64,000 nt of DNA from Ypsolopha sequella (GCA_934047225.1 OW203989.1:9647977-9711976), one strand, 5' to 3'. Positions 11,334-23,592 are shown, counted from the stretch's first letter. Made by a program: numbers and translations. Notes: generated by a model from the letters alone, not told the origin.

Positions 11334-11467
11334 GTCTTCGACGACATAATCTTCGCATTCTTCACATTGGAGATGTCGATCAAGATGGTGGCGATGGGCA
11401 TTTATGGCCATGGAACATACTTGGCTGATTCATGGAACAGACTGGATTTTTTTATCGTACTGGCTGG
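11334..11467 (+). CDS. Ca-alpha1T: T-type calcium channel alpha-1, exon coding IS2 to IS3
   Basis: Continues domain I after K-I-L-Q with [14 protein letters not shown], the S2 helix with its acidic countercharge. A short loop follows, then [12 protein letters not shown], the S3 helix with its conserved Asp. The acceptor is tttccacag and the donor is GG|gtatgt, leaving phase 2. The 44 residues align end to end with the S2-S3 stretch known from Cav3 channels, with no gap or stop. The exon is GC-richer than its introns. Membrane protein of excitable cells; the voltage-sensor role is inferred from the family. Confidence 0.95.
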
Positions 11468-12180
11468 GTATGTTATTCTTGTTATCACTTTCATGTCTAA
11501 AACTATCGCCGCACGCATATAAATACAAGGTAACTTCCATTTATAGATCTAAATACAATCTTAATACCTACTTGATAAGAGTATACCATACCTTAGCAAA
11601 AAATGTGACACAAAAAGGCCAAGGGCAAAGACTTTATTAGCTTTTATAGAAGCCATTATTGGTTGGCTCATTGGCCTATTTGTCTTCGACGGGTAATACT
11701 AATAATCACGCAGCAAAACAACAGAATGGGGTATTTTTAGCTAAGACTGAAATAGTTTATAAGTAATATTATTTGGATTTTAGTAGATCCCTTTCATATT
11801 TTTATTACAAATTTTATGAAAAAAAAAATAAGTCGATCCCGTAACCGCGTTGTTCTAGGGAACACATGAAAAACAAAAAAACTAGGGTCTAAATATATTT
11901 TTCCCACCACCTGCTCGACAATGTCCAATAACATATCATGCAACCTCAACGTAAAGTAACGCATTATATCTCAAGGGATATAAAGTTATATGAAAATCCC
12001 TAGGGATTAAAGTGATTTAAATTTAGAACGTCAAATTCGTGTGGAAACTCGTGGAAAACAAATGCCCATATGGGATTGTAAAGAGGTTTGCTCGAAAATC
12101 GAACAAAGAGAAAAAAAGCGTTTACAAAGAATGTGAAACAAAAGACGGTGTTTGGTGCTGCGATTGTGAGTGAATTTTAT
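11468..12180. other. Intron sequence, nothing recognised
   Basis: AT-rich intron after the IS3 exon. The ORF running on past the donor is read-through of the exon frame, not coding. Confidence 0.5.
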
Positions 12181-12284
12181 TGAATTATTAATGTTGATAA
12201 AAAAATGTCGAGCTTTTTATTGTCTCGCAGAAGGTGTGAAAAGTAGAGTATGCTCCTCTGGAATAAAGCCTGTCTTTGTCTTGG

Positions 12285-12400
12285 GCAGCTTGAACCCCTC
12301 GCTTTACTCAGGACCCTATATAACTCCCTCGCTACGCTCAGGAGTTAACTCTAGAGTCCCTTGTTACGCTCAGGGTTCAATATGCCGCCCGTGACGTAAG
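12285..12400. repeat. Short repeat with CGCTACGCTCAGG motifs
   Basis: TTGAACCCCTCGCTTTACTCA near 12290 and TTACGCTCAGGGTTCAA near 12364 form an imperfect inverted repeat around two more CTCAGG-type units. Origin unknown. Confidence 0.4.
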
Positions 12401-12529
12401 ACACTGCTTTATACCCTTAGTGTATAATCTACTATTCTTAACACAAAAGTATACCTATTATAAATTCGTAGCGGGGGCGATGAGTTCTGCACTGATTCTC
12501 GGCAATCGTGAATATTGTGCACTTCCCCC

Positions 12530-13015
12530 TGTTCAGTCAGCCCACCCAAGACAGCTCCTTAAAGTAGAGCCGAACAGCTTCAGCATTCTGACACATAAAC
12601 TGATCCAGTGAAGGGAAGTTGGAGCTCGTCGCAATCTCAGCTTTTCGTCTCATGTCTTCGTTTGCAGAGCAGTGGAGTAGCACATGTTCCACTGACTCGT
12701 CCTCTATAAGGCACCCTCTACATAGCAATGGCGTGCACAGAACTTTTTGCTGGAAAAGCAAACAATTGGTCAAGAACAACAATAAAAAAAATATGAAAAA
12801 ATTTTAATATCACTTTGAAAAAAAAAAGTATGACGCCAGGGTAGAATGTCTACCCTAGAGTGAAAATTTTCTACACAAACTTTTTTTTTTCAAAGTGATA
12901 TTTAAATTTTTTCATATTTTTTTTATTGTTATTCTTGACCAATTGCATGCTTTTCCAGCAAAAAGTTCTGTGCACGCCACTGCTACATAGAGAGCTATCG
13001 GTGCCACTTGTGATG
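12530..13015 (-). mobile_element. LINE ORF2 C-terminal fragment, split by a hAT MITE
   Basis: The minus strand reads L-C-R-G-C-L-I-E-D-E-S-V-E-H-V-L-L-H-C, then F-P-S-L-D-Q-F and A-V-R-L-Y-F-K-E-L-S-W-V-G. The C-x2-C-x8-H-x4-C arrangement is the gag-like zinc finger at the C-terminus of many insect LINE polyproteins. The MITE at 12726-12983 sits inside the finger-coding region, with ctacatag on both sides. The LINE therefore landed first. Confidence 0.6.
12726..12983. mobile_element. hAT-type palindromic MITE, copy 2 (258 bp)
   Basis: Same family as 7256-7518, flanked by a perfect 8-bp duplication CTACATAG (12718-12725 and 12984-12991). The ends are CAATGGCGTG / CACGCCACTG. Its centre reads in the opposite direction to copy 1, so it is inserted in the other orientation. 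Confidence 0.9.
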
Positions 13016-14284
13016 AAAAGGTGCTTGTTTAGGAAGTATACCTATATCATAATACATTTTTTATTAGTACGTTTCCTTACAAATATTTTTTTGTCAATAT
13101 AACCAAATTCTAACGAAAACTCGAAAATCTGGCGTTGTCCATGTTCTAGGCTCAGGTCCAGCCAACAGTTACAAACTTAGTTTCTTCTAACTTTATTTCT
13201 ACCTTGTTTTTAATCACTCATTTAGTCTCCAGTATGAATTTAGCTATATAAATCAAAGTTAGCTGGTGTAACAAAAAAAATAGAATCGCTCCATTAATAA
13301 ATAATATCTGATTGTTGCTTTTATAGATTCTGATGACACTTATAGATTTAGAAGATTTTTTTGAAAAAACAACCAAGATGTCCAATTTTTTAGAATTTGT
13401 TTTTTTTTTTTTGCTCTATGGATTCCAACCAAATTACATTCAAAATATAGCTACAAAAACAGAATGCTTCCGGAAAAACCACGTCAGTAACTTTTCTATG
13501 AAGAATAGCCAATAAATGAACAATTTTTTTTACTTTTTATTCACAAAATTAAGTATTTTTATATATCCAAGTTTAATAAAAAAACATAAATAAGGATTTT
13601 TCATATAACTAATTTTATAAGGTTTTATTTACCTATGCCCAAGAGTGGGTAGATATGGGCTAATTGATGTTGATATTTACTTCCTGTAAAATATCAGAAA
13701 AGTGACATTCGTTGCTTTTCCAAAACACTCTTCTAAACAAAGATTTCAAAAGTAAAGATAACCCCTTACCGTAGTATTACAGCACCAAAATGTTTCTACC
13801 TTTAAATGGGTGACGCTCACACGTTTGGAATCAGTGCTCATCTGTATACAGTGATAGTTGGAAGCCTTAAATGCACTTAAAGTTTTGAATTTTTACGACT
13901 TTAGTATTCTGATCAGTTTGCTGACCGTAAGTAGACAGATTGCGCACTCATATTATGCGCACGTCGGCATTATGTTAACGCATACATTCAAAAACAATGC
14001 AATAGATTTTAGGTGCCAGGCCTCATCTAAACTTTTCAAATCTTTGCTTCTAAATATATCAATGTAATCCATTATGAGACAGATGAAGCGTTACAAGTTT
14101 CAACAAAAGTAATAAAGAAATGGTAACAGCAATATCATTTATCCCAAGTGCTTATTTACGAGAATGAATAACAGTAAAAACAAACAGAAACTACTAGCTT
14201 AATTATTACGGACTACTTTCATTATAATATTACGGACCTCTTTTCATTTTAATATTCCAAGGCGATAAGTATATAACTAGTTTG
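13016..14284. other. Intron sequence, nothing recognised
   Basis: AT-rich. No exon or repeat end could be supported. Confidence 0.45.
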
Positions 14285-14488
14285 AAGACGAAACAATAAC
14301 TATAATTAACACTTAAGAGGCCCTTTTACGCCTGCATTTTTCTTAAGATTCATACAAAAGGTAAAACGGAATGTGAAGTCTAACTTAGTCTAACTTCACA
14401 TTCCGTTTTACCTTTTGTATAAATCTTAAGAAAAATGCAGGCGTAAAAGGGCTTCTTAAGTGTTAATTATAGTTATTGTTTCGTCTTA
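14285..14488. repeat. Near-perfect palindrome, about 204 bp
   Basis: The arms start AAGACGAAACAATAACTATA and pair for about 97 nt with two mismatches. The centre is about 11 nt (TCTAACTTAGT). Probably a palindromic MITE; no target duplication is clear. Confidence 0.8.
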
Positions 14489-14608
14489 TTTTTTTTTCAT
14501 AAGTATTGTCTATACAGCCTAAAAAGGAAAATTTGATGACAAGCCATCTTTAAACTTTCACTCTATCGATCCATTCGATTGCAGTAAACTCACATTCAAA
14601 AAACGAGT

Positions 14609-14878
14609 TATACAAGGTGACTTTTTGATCATCGTCCAAATTCATACTGAAGGCTTGATATGTGATCAGTATCTTGGATCAGTAACAATTTTTGTGAAAT
14701 TCGTAAAATGAAATTTCGGCTTCCCATACAAATTCAGTTCCAGTCCCGAGTGAATCACTATGGGGAGTCGAAATTTCATTTTACGAATTTCACTAAAATT
14801 GTTATTGATGCATGATACTGATCACTTACAAAGCCACCAGTATGAATTTGGACGATGATCAAAAAGTCACCTTGTATA
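14609..14878. mobile_element. Foldback MITE with ACAAGGTGAC ends
   Basis: The ends ACAAGGTGACTTTTTGATCA and complement pair over more than 60 nt, and an inner pair TGAAATTTCG / CGAAATTTCA surrounds a short loop. The flanks suggest a TA target, compatible with Tc1/mariner-type mobilisation (inference). Confidence 0.7.
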
Positions 14879-14889
14879 TGTATATATAA

Positions 14890-15620
14890 ACCAAAATTTT
14901 CTGATTCTCAGTAGCTCTAGTACATTTCACTCAATCCACATTCATTAGTAGTTACACTTATACTCACTTTACTTTAAACACTCTTTTCATTACACACCCT
15001 CCTCTCACACACGCACACTTTTATACACTCCTTTTAATGTTTATGTGATTAAAATATGTCTCATTCTGTCCTTGTCTCTTACAATTATATATTTTTTTGT
15101 GTCTTGTTAAATAGTTCGGAAGGGTCGGAGTGTAGTGTGGGGGGAAGGGAAACATATAAAAAGATGTGTGCAAAGTTTCATTGAGATCAAAGCCATAAGG
15201 ACGTCACAAACACCTAAAACATTTATATGGCAGCTGGGCAGGATGGCCCACCTTAAGATGATGCTTACCACCAACAATTCTTTTTTCAACAATTAGAGAT
15301 AAAACTAATCCCATTGGAAAACACTGCTAAACCGAATTATAAGCGGGTTAAAAAAAACTTCTAAGCCGCTTTCTTTCTTTTCTTGTTGCTCGGTCTCAAA
15401 AAATCGCAAGAGGACAAACTACTCAAAGATTTCACCCAAATTTTTATATTTAAATTACCTATTATTTATTGAATTTTCCATTAAGTCCAGTCAGTACCCT
15501 AAGAAAATTTAAACAAGTAGCGTTTCGAACTTACTCACACAGGCACATCTCTAGATACACACCTTACCTTGCTGCCTGACTCTTGGGACAAATAGCCAAA
15601 TTGGAGCCAGAGGCCATTTC
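14890..15620. other. Intron sequence, nothing recognised
   Basis: AT-rich intron; no supported feature. Confidence 0.45.
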
Positions 15621-15623
15621 CAA

Positions 15624-15935
15624 TTAAAGGCCCACTTTTTATGCATCAAAACCGAACAGAAAGTCGATTATTTTGCCCTTTGCCTATTATTTTTTTAATT
15701 TATTTACTATGGTTGGCTAACCTGCAGAATTTCCTGTGTACCATAAATGTTATACTTTTTTTTTCCACTGTTTAACGGCTCTGGATACAGTCCTTTTGAG
15801 CCAATCATGATTTAAAGTTCAAAAGATTATATTTGTTTTATTTCCTCGGTTTCGTATAAAACACTCGCTACGCTCGTGTTTCAAATCGTCCTTCTAATTT
15901 ATTCCTTTTTGCCCTTGTGGCATAAACTACTATTA
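15624..15935 (+). repeat. Dispersed repeat, copy 1 of a pair (about 310 bp)
   Basis: Shares long identical runs with 43176-43510, for example AAAGGCCCACTTTTTATGCA, TTTAACGGCTCT and CAGTCCTTTTGAGCCAATCA. Both copies are in the same orientation. No coding. The internal TAAAACACTCGCTACGCTCG part differs between copies. Confidence 0.8.
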
Positions 15936-16397
15936 AAATAAGGTTTAAATCCTTTTTATTTGAGGGATAACTAACAATTTTTTTCATTTTCGCGGGTATG
16001 TTTCCTAACAAATTTGATCAGTTAAAATTTGTGATTTTGATTTATGTACCCTGTCTGTTATTGACACAGTAAATAATGCTTATAGAACTACCTATTCATT
16101 ACCTTGTGTGTTTTTGACACGTGTGTTTTAAAATGTTGGTGCTTAGAGCATAGAAGATAGGGGCGGCGCGGCGATGGCGCGTGACGTGGCGTGCCATCAC
16201 ACATTGCCTATTCGTAATGCTTCATTATATTTATTATTTATCATGTATAGAATTAGAATCTGAAAATTGCTCTAATTCTGTCGCATTATAAATTAAGTTT
16301 CATTGTTTTAAAAATGGCTGCCGAGCGGATTAGTTCACCTAAAAAAATTCGTAATGTTAAGCAATCCAATTTCTACCATTTCTTGTGATTTCCTCAG

Positions 16398-16495
16398 GGC
16401 ATTGGAATACGCGCTGAACGTGGAAAACATCAACCTGTCTGCGATCCGGACCATCCGGGTGCTAAGACCCTTGCGGGCCATCAACCGGATACCCA
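16398..16495 (+). CDS. Ca-alpha1T: T-type calcium channel alpha-1, exon coding end of IS3 and IS4 voltage sensor
   Basis: The first base completes a Gly codon split with the previous exon. Then come A-L-E-Y-A-L and the S4 segment [13 protein letters not shown], with an Arg at every third position, followed by A-I-N-R-I-P. These regularly spaced Arg are the gating charges of the voltage sensor. The acceptor is tttcctcag and the donor is A|gtgagt, leaving phase 1; the next exon supplies GC to make Ser. The downstream intron is about 20.9 kb, the largest in the window, and holds the BEL/Pao element. Confidence 0.95.
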
Positions 16496-16963
16496 GTGAG
16501 TACACACATGCCACAAGATGCTACTGATCATATTGAATTACAGTTAGCGGAATTTGAAATATCACTAATATCACTGGATAAAAACTGATTGGTTAGTATA
16601 AGAAAAGCATGTTTTAATGTAGAAAAACAAACATTGTTTTCGGAAAACTATAGTTTTTAGCAATACTTTCAAATACATACTAAATACATACTAAAGGTAC
16701 AAACATGCACAATAAACGAAAAAGTATCCCGCTCGAGCGATAATGGGACTTATTGATCAATTTTTTCGGTGCTCGATCGATTATGGGACTTATTTATCCA
16801 TTCGACCATGTGACTTGAAAGTTAGGTTTATGTGAAATGTGTGAATGGTATAATCGTGGTTACTAAACTTAGAACGTTGGTAGACATTTTGGACCGGTTT
16901 CGGAACTTGGTTCCGGAACGATTTTGGAGAACCATACTTTGAGGTATTTACTCCACCCTATCA

Positions 16964-17280
16964 TCCATCAGCGTGTGTTCGTCCACTGCTGGACATAGAT
17001 CTTTTCCGTCATCCTCATCCAGCGGCTACCCGTGACGTCCTTCAAGTCGTCGGTCCGGCGGGCACGAGGGTGACCTACGCTACGTTTTGCTGTACGTGGT
17101 GTCATTTCGGCCTAAACGACCATCATACCGGCGACAAATATGGCCTGGCCACTGCCAGTTCAAGTTACTGATTCGGCAGGCTATATTAGTCACTTTTGAC
17201 GTGTGACGGATCTCCTCGTTTCGGATTTTATCCATCAAAGATATTCCAAGCACATCCGAGATATCATCATCATCATCAGA
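16964..17280 (-). pseudogene. RTE-type LINE reverse transcriptase C-terminus, frameshifted
   Basis: The minus strand reads I-S-N-L-N-W-Q-W-P-G-H-I and D-G-R. In another frame it then reads R-S-V-G-H-P-R-A-R-R-T-D-D-L and V-T-G-S-R-W-M-R, followed by Y-V-Q-Q-W-T-N. The pattern W.W.GH......GR..GRP..R+.DD....G..W is the C-terminal region of RTE-clade LINE polymerases common in Lepidoptera. At least one frameshift separates the blocks. Confidence 0.7.
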
Positions 17281-20200
17281 GATATCCCACCAGACCGCCC
17301 TAAAATAATAATTTTCATATAATTTGTAATGAAAGCTTTTTTGTAAATATAAGATTATGGTTCAGTATGTTAAGCGGAACGGAGTGGTTATCGAGGCGGA
17401 AAACTCAGTATAGTAAACCGCAGTCGATAAATCCGGCAGACTGGATTCTGGATCATTCTAAGCGGATAGAAACGGGATGATTTTTCTTTACAAATATTGT
17501 TTGACTTGCTTGTTTCATACATATATACAGGCTGTCTCCCAGAAGCAGGCAGATATTGGAAGCAGAAAATTAGTATACGTATGTTTAACTGTCTAACATA
17601 TTGTTTTATGATTTAGTAAAAATAAGAAATACTCGTAATTATTACGCAAATTCTACTTTCATATAACATCCACTGAGATATGAGATTATTTAGTGCAAAA
17701 ACGGAGCTTTGTCCTAAGCTCCTTAATCAAATCTAGCCCCCAAATACACTTTTTTCACGGTTGTTTTCTTTTTCATCATTTACGCCATCATACAAAATAC
17801 AAATACTTATCCCATTATATTTTTCCACTTACAGGATCCAATTAAAATAAAAACTTGAGGTTTCTATACAATATCTTGCGGTAACTAGCGTGTATACGTG
17901 AACGTATGCTGAGTCACCGTCCTTTTTAACAGTGCCATACAACTTTTAAAGGACTACTTAGTCTTTATAGTGTTTTATATAAAAGTTTTTTTTTTATTTA
18001 ACGCCATTTATGATGAAAACTTTACTGTATCCCAGCTTTAGGTCTTAAAATACTGACACTATTTTGAATTCAATTCAGAATTACCGTGAATTCGTCTGAT
18101 CGACCCATACTTACTTCCAAGTTTCTTACCATAAACTCCAAACTTGAGTCGCCCACTTGTTTCTTGTTCCGTTTGTTCCGTTTGTCAGGGCAACTGCTTT
18201 GTGATACTACAAATTAGTGGCTTGACTACTTACTCACTAGATATAACTTTCTCTTTAGTACACTATTTTGAACTTATATGTCACTTAAAACGTTTTAAGT
18301 TTGAATTTATAATTGTATATCTTTGAAAGCAAGGAAGAAAGCTATATTTTGCTGCCAATGCCTTAATAAATAAAACAATTTCATATCCTTATGCAAATAA
18401 ATAAGATGTTATTTAAGAAACCTTGACTTAGACAAAACTCTTAAATATATCCAAATAAATGTTTTGTATTGATTTGAGATGAACTATATATGCTAATAAA
18501 TATTTAATGATTAACACAACATTTCATGTAAATTATAGAAATTATGAAGCCTAAAACGGGATTAATTTTCATGATTAATAAATAATCACTCGCATTTAGT
18601 TATTTAATACAAACCAATCACTTATACCGCTGACCTATTTTGTGCGGACCCAGAAGAATCTGAGAATATCAGCCAAAAAATTTGTGATAATTCAATTAGC
18701 CCGCTACTTACTTTATTCCTTTATCCTTAATAATAAAGTATTCTGATTTCTTTTGGTTCTATTTATTCAATGACATTTTAAATCTAGGTTGCTATTTATC
18801 ATCTAGCAAACAGACCGCGACAGATTTATTTTTGTTATAAACGGACCCGCAATGAAACTAATTGCTGATCCCTGACTTATAATGTAATTTAATTAGTTTT
18901 AACATTAGATATGCGTTTTACTAAATTAAAATTTCCAAACAAATAACAAAAAGAAGTTTGTTTTTAAATGGGAACGAACGACCCATCAGTGCCGCTGCAT
19001 CAAGCGTAAGTTTTTATAGCACCCTTAATTACCAAAGAGTTTTTGACCTTACTTAAAAAAATGAAGGCTAAATATTTACAATGCTCCTTAATCGCTTAGC
19101 CAAACGAAACACAGCAGTTTAGCAGTTAAAATTAACCGCTGTAATTTTCTCTCTGGCTGTAATAAAGGAACGCAAGTAGGGAATTAAGAGTTCTACCATC
19201 AGATTACATCTTACCTCTTATTCTTATTGTAACCAAATAGAGTTTATATTCCCTTGCTTTCTGTCGGTTCAAAGAATGGGTAGGTTTGAATCGATCGGCT
19301 CTCGACGCAACAAGTGAAAGCCCAACTAGAGCCTTTGTCATCAGAAAACAGCCTACTCGCTAACGGATTTATAGAACCTCTTTTTATAAAGATATCGAAC
19401 GTTATTTGCGATGAAAAGTTTTGATGTTTAATACCAGTAGGGATGATAATAGGCCTTTCATTAGTTACATGATTCGTTCAAAGCGAACGTCTAAATTTAT
19501 AATTTTTAACAATATCATGTACAGTCAAGATCACACCAAGCTATACACATCTTTGTACCTATCTATATCCTTCAATCGTGGCATCTTATGAAACTATTGC
19601 TCAATGGCATACGAGATGACAGATTTCTTGCACTGATGTTTCCAATAATGCCTTCCAGCTCCTGTCAGTTCCATCCACGACAACTTCAACGAGAGAGGCC
19701 AAGAGTTCACGTTTGGTTAGAATTTCCATGAAGGAACACATGATCCAATTAAACTTGGAAAATTAAACTTCCTGACACGAATGCAATAGACATGTAACTG
19801 GTGAAGGAAAGCTACTCCCTGCATGTAACGGACGTTACTTAAGGGTCCATTCTCCAGATTTGTACCGTAATATTAAGAAACTTGCGAAGACAATATAATC
19901 GTGCCGATTTCATCACGGCAAAATTTAAAACTTGCTTTAGAAGAAACATGATTTTATCAAGATTGTGGACGTTTTCAAATATATTTTGGGTTAATATTAA
20001 TCTTGATAACATTTTAAATGCCCGACTAGTTTTAACTTTTTGATTTTATTTATAACAATAAAAACATAAAAACTATACAAACATATATTAAATTTACGTT
20101 TTTTAGGGATTTGTCATTAAGATTTGTTTCAAGTTTCCCGATTTTTAGGTATTACGCGGCATAGATCTAAGTATTGTTAATGGACTCAGATTAAAATATG

Positions 20201-21547
20201 TTTAAAAAAATCCGTAGAAACCTCACAATTTTGTGTAAGCGTTTGTATGGAGGTTTGCGTGTGTAGCTGTCTTTAAGAATATTTTGTAGGTGTAGTTTAT
20301 AACAATAATCATACTTAACTTATTCTTTATAATGAAGTCGATTTTTTGGTTATAAAAATACCGACTTCAGCCTCCTTTTTTGTTCGATTATATCCTTTAT
20401 GCAGCCTTAGTGAGAAGTTACATGGAATACCGTGACATGTTGGAGACTCTACAACTTACAACGCAGTGTAAGCTCTCTTATGCTACGTCATTATATCCGG
20501 CCTTCTGCCAGAAGGTTAAGTCCCTTCGACTTAGTCATACGATTCATTGTAGAACCTTATTAGCTCCGGATAAAGGCGATATTGTTTCGTTTTAGGAGTC
20601 CAAATATCCCGGTCGGTTAATTCAATGTAATACACGTGTAGCTTTGTGATAGAACACAATATTAATAATTGCGGCACTATAACTGACAGCTTGTAACATG
20701 GCCTTTCTGAAACTCAAGTTAGTTTGAACGTACATTACGAGGCGTATTTTCTATGAGGTATTTGAGACAGGTACTTCCTTAGTTCTTTAAACATACTTTA
20801 ATATTTTTTTACCAAGTTTATAATTTTCCGTTATAGAAGCAAACTTTACAATATATGCTTATTAATATATAAAATAGGAGTTCAAATGTGTGCACAGGCC
20901 ATTATTTTGAAGGTAGAAATTATGATACAATTATTTATATATTTATCTACTCCTATACTGCAATAAGGTAATTAAACATCAAAAGCCGTTTAATAAGTAC
21001 CAGCATTGTTTGCCAATGCTATAATATTACATTATAACGCCACAGTCTGCGCTGTAGTTAGAAAAACTTATTATAACACCGCTAGAGAATCAATCACAAG
21101 CGATAACGGTCTGTCATAATTTCTTAGCCACGCCCTCTTTGCTTTTCTCGGCTTTAATCGGTCTCAGGCATCTACATATTTGTATCATGACAGTATCACG
21201 ACAATATCATGACGAGTGTTGTTATTCTCATTTTTCGTGAAATTGTTTTTGATGGTCGTAGATGAAGTATTGTGTGCAACTGGACATAATTAGACATTGG
21301 GACATAACGTCACAGTTACACAAAATACTATTATTAAAAACTTAGTTATTTTTTCCATTGCAACAAGATACAAATGTAAATTTTATTATAACAGCACACA
21401 AAAGAAGAAGAAAAAAAAGAAGAAAAATAAGCCTAGTTCCTCCGCCAGAGCTTTTTATACAATAAGAAAACATTAAACCTTCAAATGTTTTCTTATTTTA
21501 TTTAAAAAAAAACAAGAATGAAAATTTTACGCGTCCTCTCCGTTTCT
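17281..21547. other. Long intron stretch with little recognisable content
   Basis: Part of the 21-kb intron. Only low-complexity tracts were seen, such as an AAG-rich run at 21400-21427 and a short inverted pair GAAGTCG / CGACTTC near 20334-20367. No exon-like ORF with splice sites and no LTR or TIR pair could be supported. Confidence 0.4.
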
Positions 21548-21555
21548 ATACCGAG

Positions 21556-21738
21556 CAGTGTTGCCAGATGAGTAAACTGATATTACAGTGTTGAGGGCTC
21601 AAAATTACAATGTTTGTGACCAAATTACAGTAGAATTCATTCATTTTCATATTTTTCGGCATTTTCAACAAACCTATGTGACTTTTGGCTTTCGAAAATT
21701 ACAGTATCTCCATACACTGTATGTGTCTGGCAACACTG
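21556..21738. mobile_element. hAT-type MITE (183 bp) with CAGTGTTGCCAGA ends
   Basis: TIRs CAGTGTTGCCAGA and TCTGGCAACACTG. The 8-bp flanks ATACCGAG and ATACCGAC match at 7 of 8 positions. The 8-bp duplication and CAGTG ends indicate hAT. Not the same family as the 7256 element. Confidence 0.8.
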
Positions 21739-22128
21739 ATACCGACCGATATAAATGTTATGTATGATATATATACTGTTAATGTATTATATACGTAGTA
21801 GAAGGTTCTAATTTCCAAGAATTCATTCCACGTCCCAACTTTCCCGTCTCTGCTGGTTACACTTTATGACAAGATATTTATGAGTAAATACGAAGCTATC
21901 AAATTAATGGAGCGGCAATTTCACTAACATCTTTGCGATGTACGACAGCTCGGAAATGTTACATTACATACGCCATTGGAAAATAAAGATATAAAAAATT
22001 ATATAATACAACTAAAATGAAACGGTCACAAATAAGCCTTCATTCAATTAAAGATGAGAATCTGTATCGAAAAATATCGGTTAATTTATTTAGTATCTTT
22101 ATACAGTTAAGCGTGTTTCTCCTCAATA

Positions 22129-22937
22129 TACAACGTGTAACAGAAAGGTATAACCATATTAACATTAAAGAGTAAAGAACTGTATATTATGCCCTCGTAG
22201 AATCAAGACTGAGATACAGTATTAAATTTTGGGGTAGCAGTTACAAGTACAACATAGAAAAAGCGTTTCTCTTGCAAAAGAGAGCTATTCGAACTATGGT
22301 TCGTATTCCACAGCAGGAATCATGTAGGGAATATTTTTAGAACTTGAAATTTTGACTGCTCCAAGTCTTTACATCCTGGTGCTTTTATCGGACTTGATAA
22401 AGGTGTTACATACATTCGAATCTAAAAGTGAGCAGGAAGAGAGATTACGCTCCCGTCGCAAAGATCTGGCCACAAGTTTATGTTTAAATTGCCAAGAGAT
22501 TTGAAAATAATTACTAGTTACAATAAGTTCAAAAATGAATTAAAACGTTTTTTGTTGAAGAAGTGCTTGTATTCGATTGACGAATTGTAGGTAATTTTAT
22601 GATGAATAAATTGTATTAATTTTTATCTAATGTGTGACATAATTATTCAAAAATTTTAGACATGGTTTATATTATTATTTCGTTAGTGTTAAGAATTGTT
22701 TTGTTGTGATTTAGTTTTAGTTACTTGTGTTCAAATATCATGTATATGGTTTGTGAATAAATAAATGAAAATGAAATGAAATATTTGAAGAGCTTATTCA
22801 GTTAATGGTATAGAACAACTTTTACTATGGAACAAACCCAATTTTTTTTGAGATTTCGAGTTTGGCTCCATTGTAAAAGTTTTTTTATACTGAATAAGCT
22901 CTTCAAATATGGTAACGCTATTCTGTTACACGTTGTA
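22129..22937. mobile_element. TACAACGTGTAACAG MITE carrying an inserted LINE, copy 1
   Basis: The outer ends TACAACGTGTAACAG / CTGTTACACGTTGTA flank an inner inverted repeat (TTTGAAGAGCTTATTCAGT / ACTGAATAAGCTCTTCAAA). The intact relative at 62613-62808 shows the element is about 195 bp; here it is split by a 620-bp LINE at 22161-22780. The flanking bases are TA on both sides. Confidence 0.8.
22161..22780 (+). mobile_element. 5'-truncated LINE with short target duplication
   Basis: Reads Y-Y-A-L-V-E-S-R-L-R-Y-S-I-K-F-W-G and L-L-Q-K-R-A-I-R-T-M-V-R-I-P, then E-S-C-R-E-Y-F: the C-terminal block of jockey/CR1-like ORF2 proteins. The tail is AATAAATAAATGAAAATGAA. ATATT is duplicated on both sides (22156-22160 and 22781-22785) inside the host MITE. 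Stops in the frame show decay. Confidence 0.75.
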
Positions 22938-22940
22938 TAA

Positions 22941-23225
22941 TTAACAGGGTGTCCCATTGCCATGGGCAAAGGCCCCAGCTGTCAAAACGGCCAAATTTGA
23001 AAAAAATACTCCCGTCTTTTTTAAAAACAGAGATCAAAAGGATCTATTATAAGGTTTTTTTTTCTTTTTTTGGTATCTTAAATTAAAGGAAGGCCATGAC
23101 ATTTACATTTTAATTACATTACAATCCAATTAAACAAGTAGGTAGCTATAGCTTATTTAAAAGAATTATTTTATAAAAATTCTCTATATTGTGTACCGGA
23201 ATAAAACAAGTTATAAAATATTTTA
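22941..23225. other. Intron sequence, nothing recognised
   Basis: No feature supported. Confidence 0.4.
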
Positions 23226-23232
23226 AATTGGG

Positions 23233-23592
23233 TCCATCCATCTATCCATCCATCAGCCTAGTTCGTCCACTGCTAGACATAAGCCTTTCCAGGACTTTGC
23301 CATTCCCGACGGTCATCCTGGACGAATTGCCCATACTCTCACACGCTGGGCAGGCGGGTTGGTGAGCGCGGTGCCGGAACCTTCGCACGCCGCTGCCCGT
23401 CACCAGTCTGTTCCATATAAGGCTCGGCTATTAGGGATGGATATACCGCCATCCATCAGTCCCAGTCATGATGGGTCCCCTGGTTTTTTGCCTGTGAGCT
23501 GTCCCCTTACTCTCCCCCGAATTACTTCGAGGGGGTCTCCAAGTAAAATGGTGGTACCTCCACAGTTGAGCCCGGCATCAGCTCTACCACCT
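23233..23592 (-). mobile_element. LINE 3'-end type repeat with (ATCC)n tail, copy 2
   Basis: About 90 percent similar by eye to 1117-1492, with the same CCAT run and CGTCCACTGCTAGACATAAG. Same orientation as copy 1. The small + strand ORF inside is an artefact of the high-GC repeat. Confidence 0.6.

Noticed and set aside
7330..12890. Inversion of the MITE centre between copies
   Set aside because: The arms are palindromic, so an element inserted in the other direction looks like a flipped centre; no inversion is needed.
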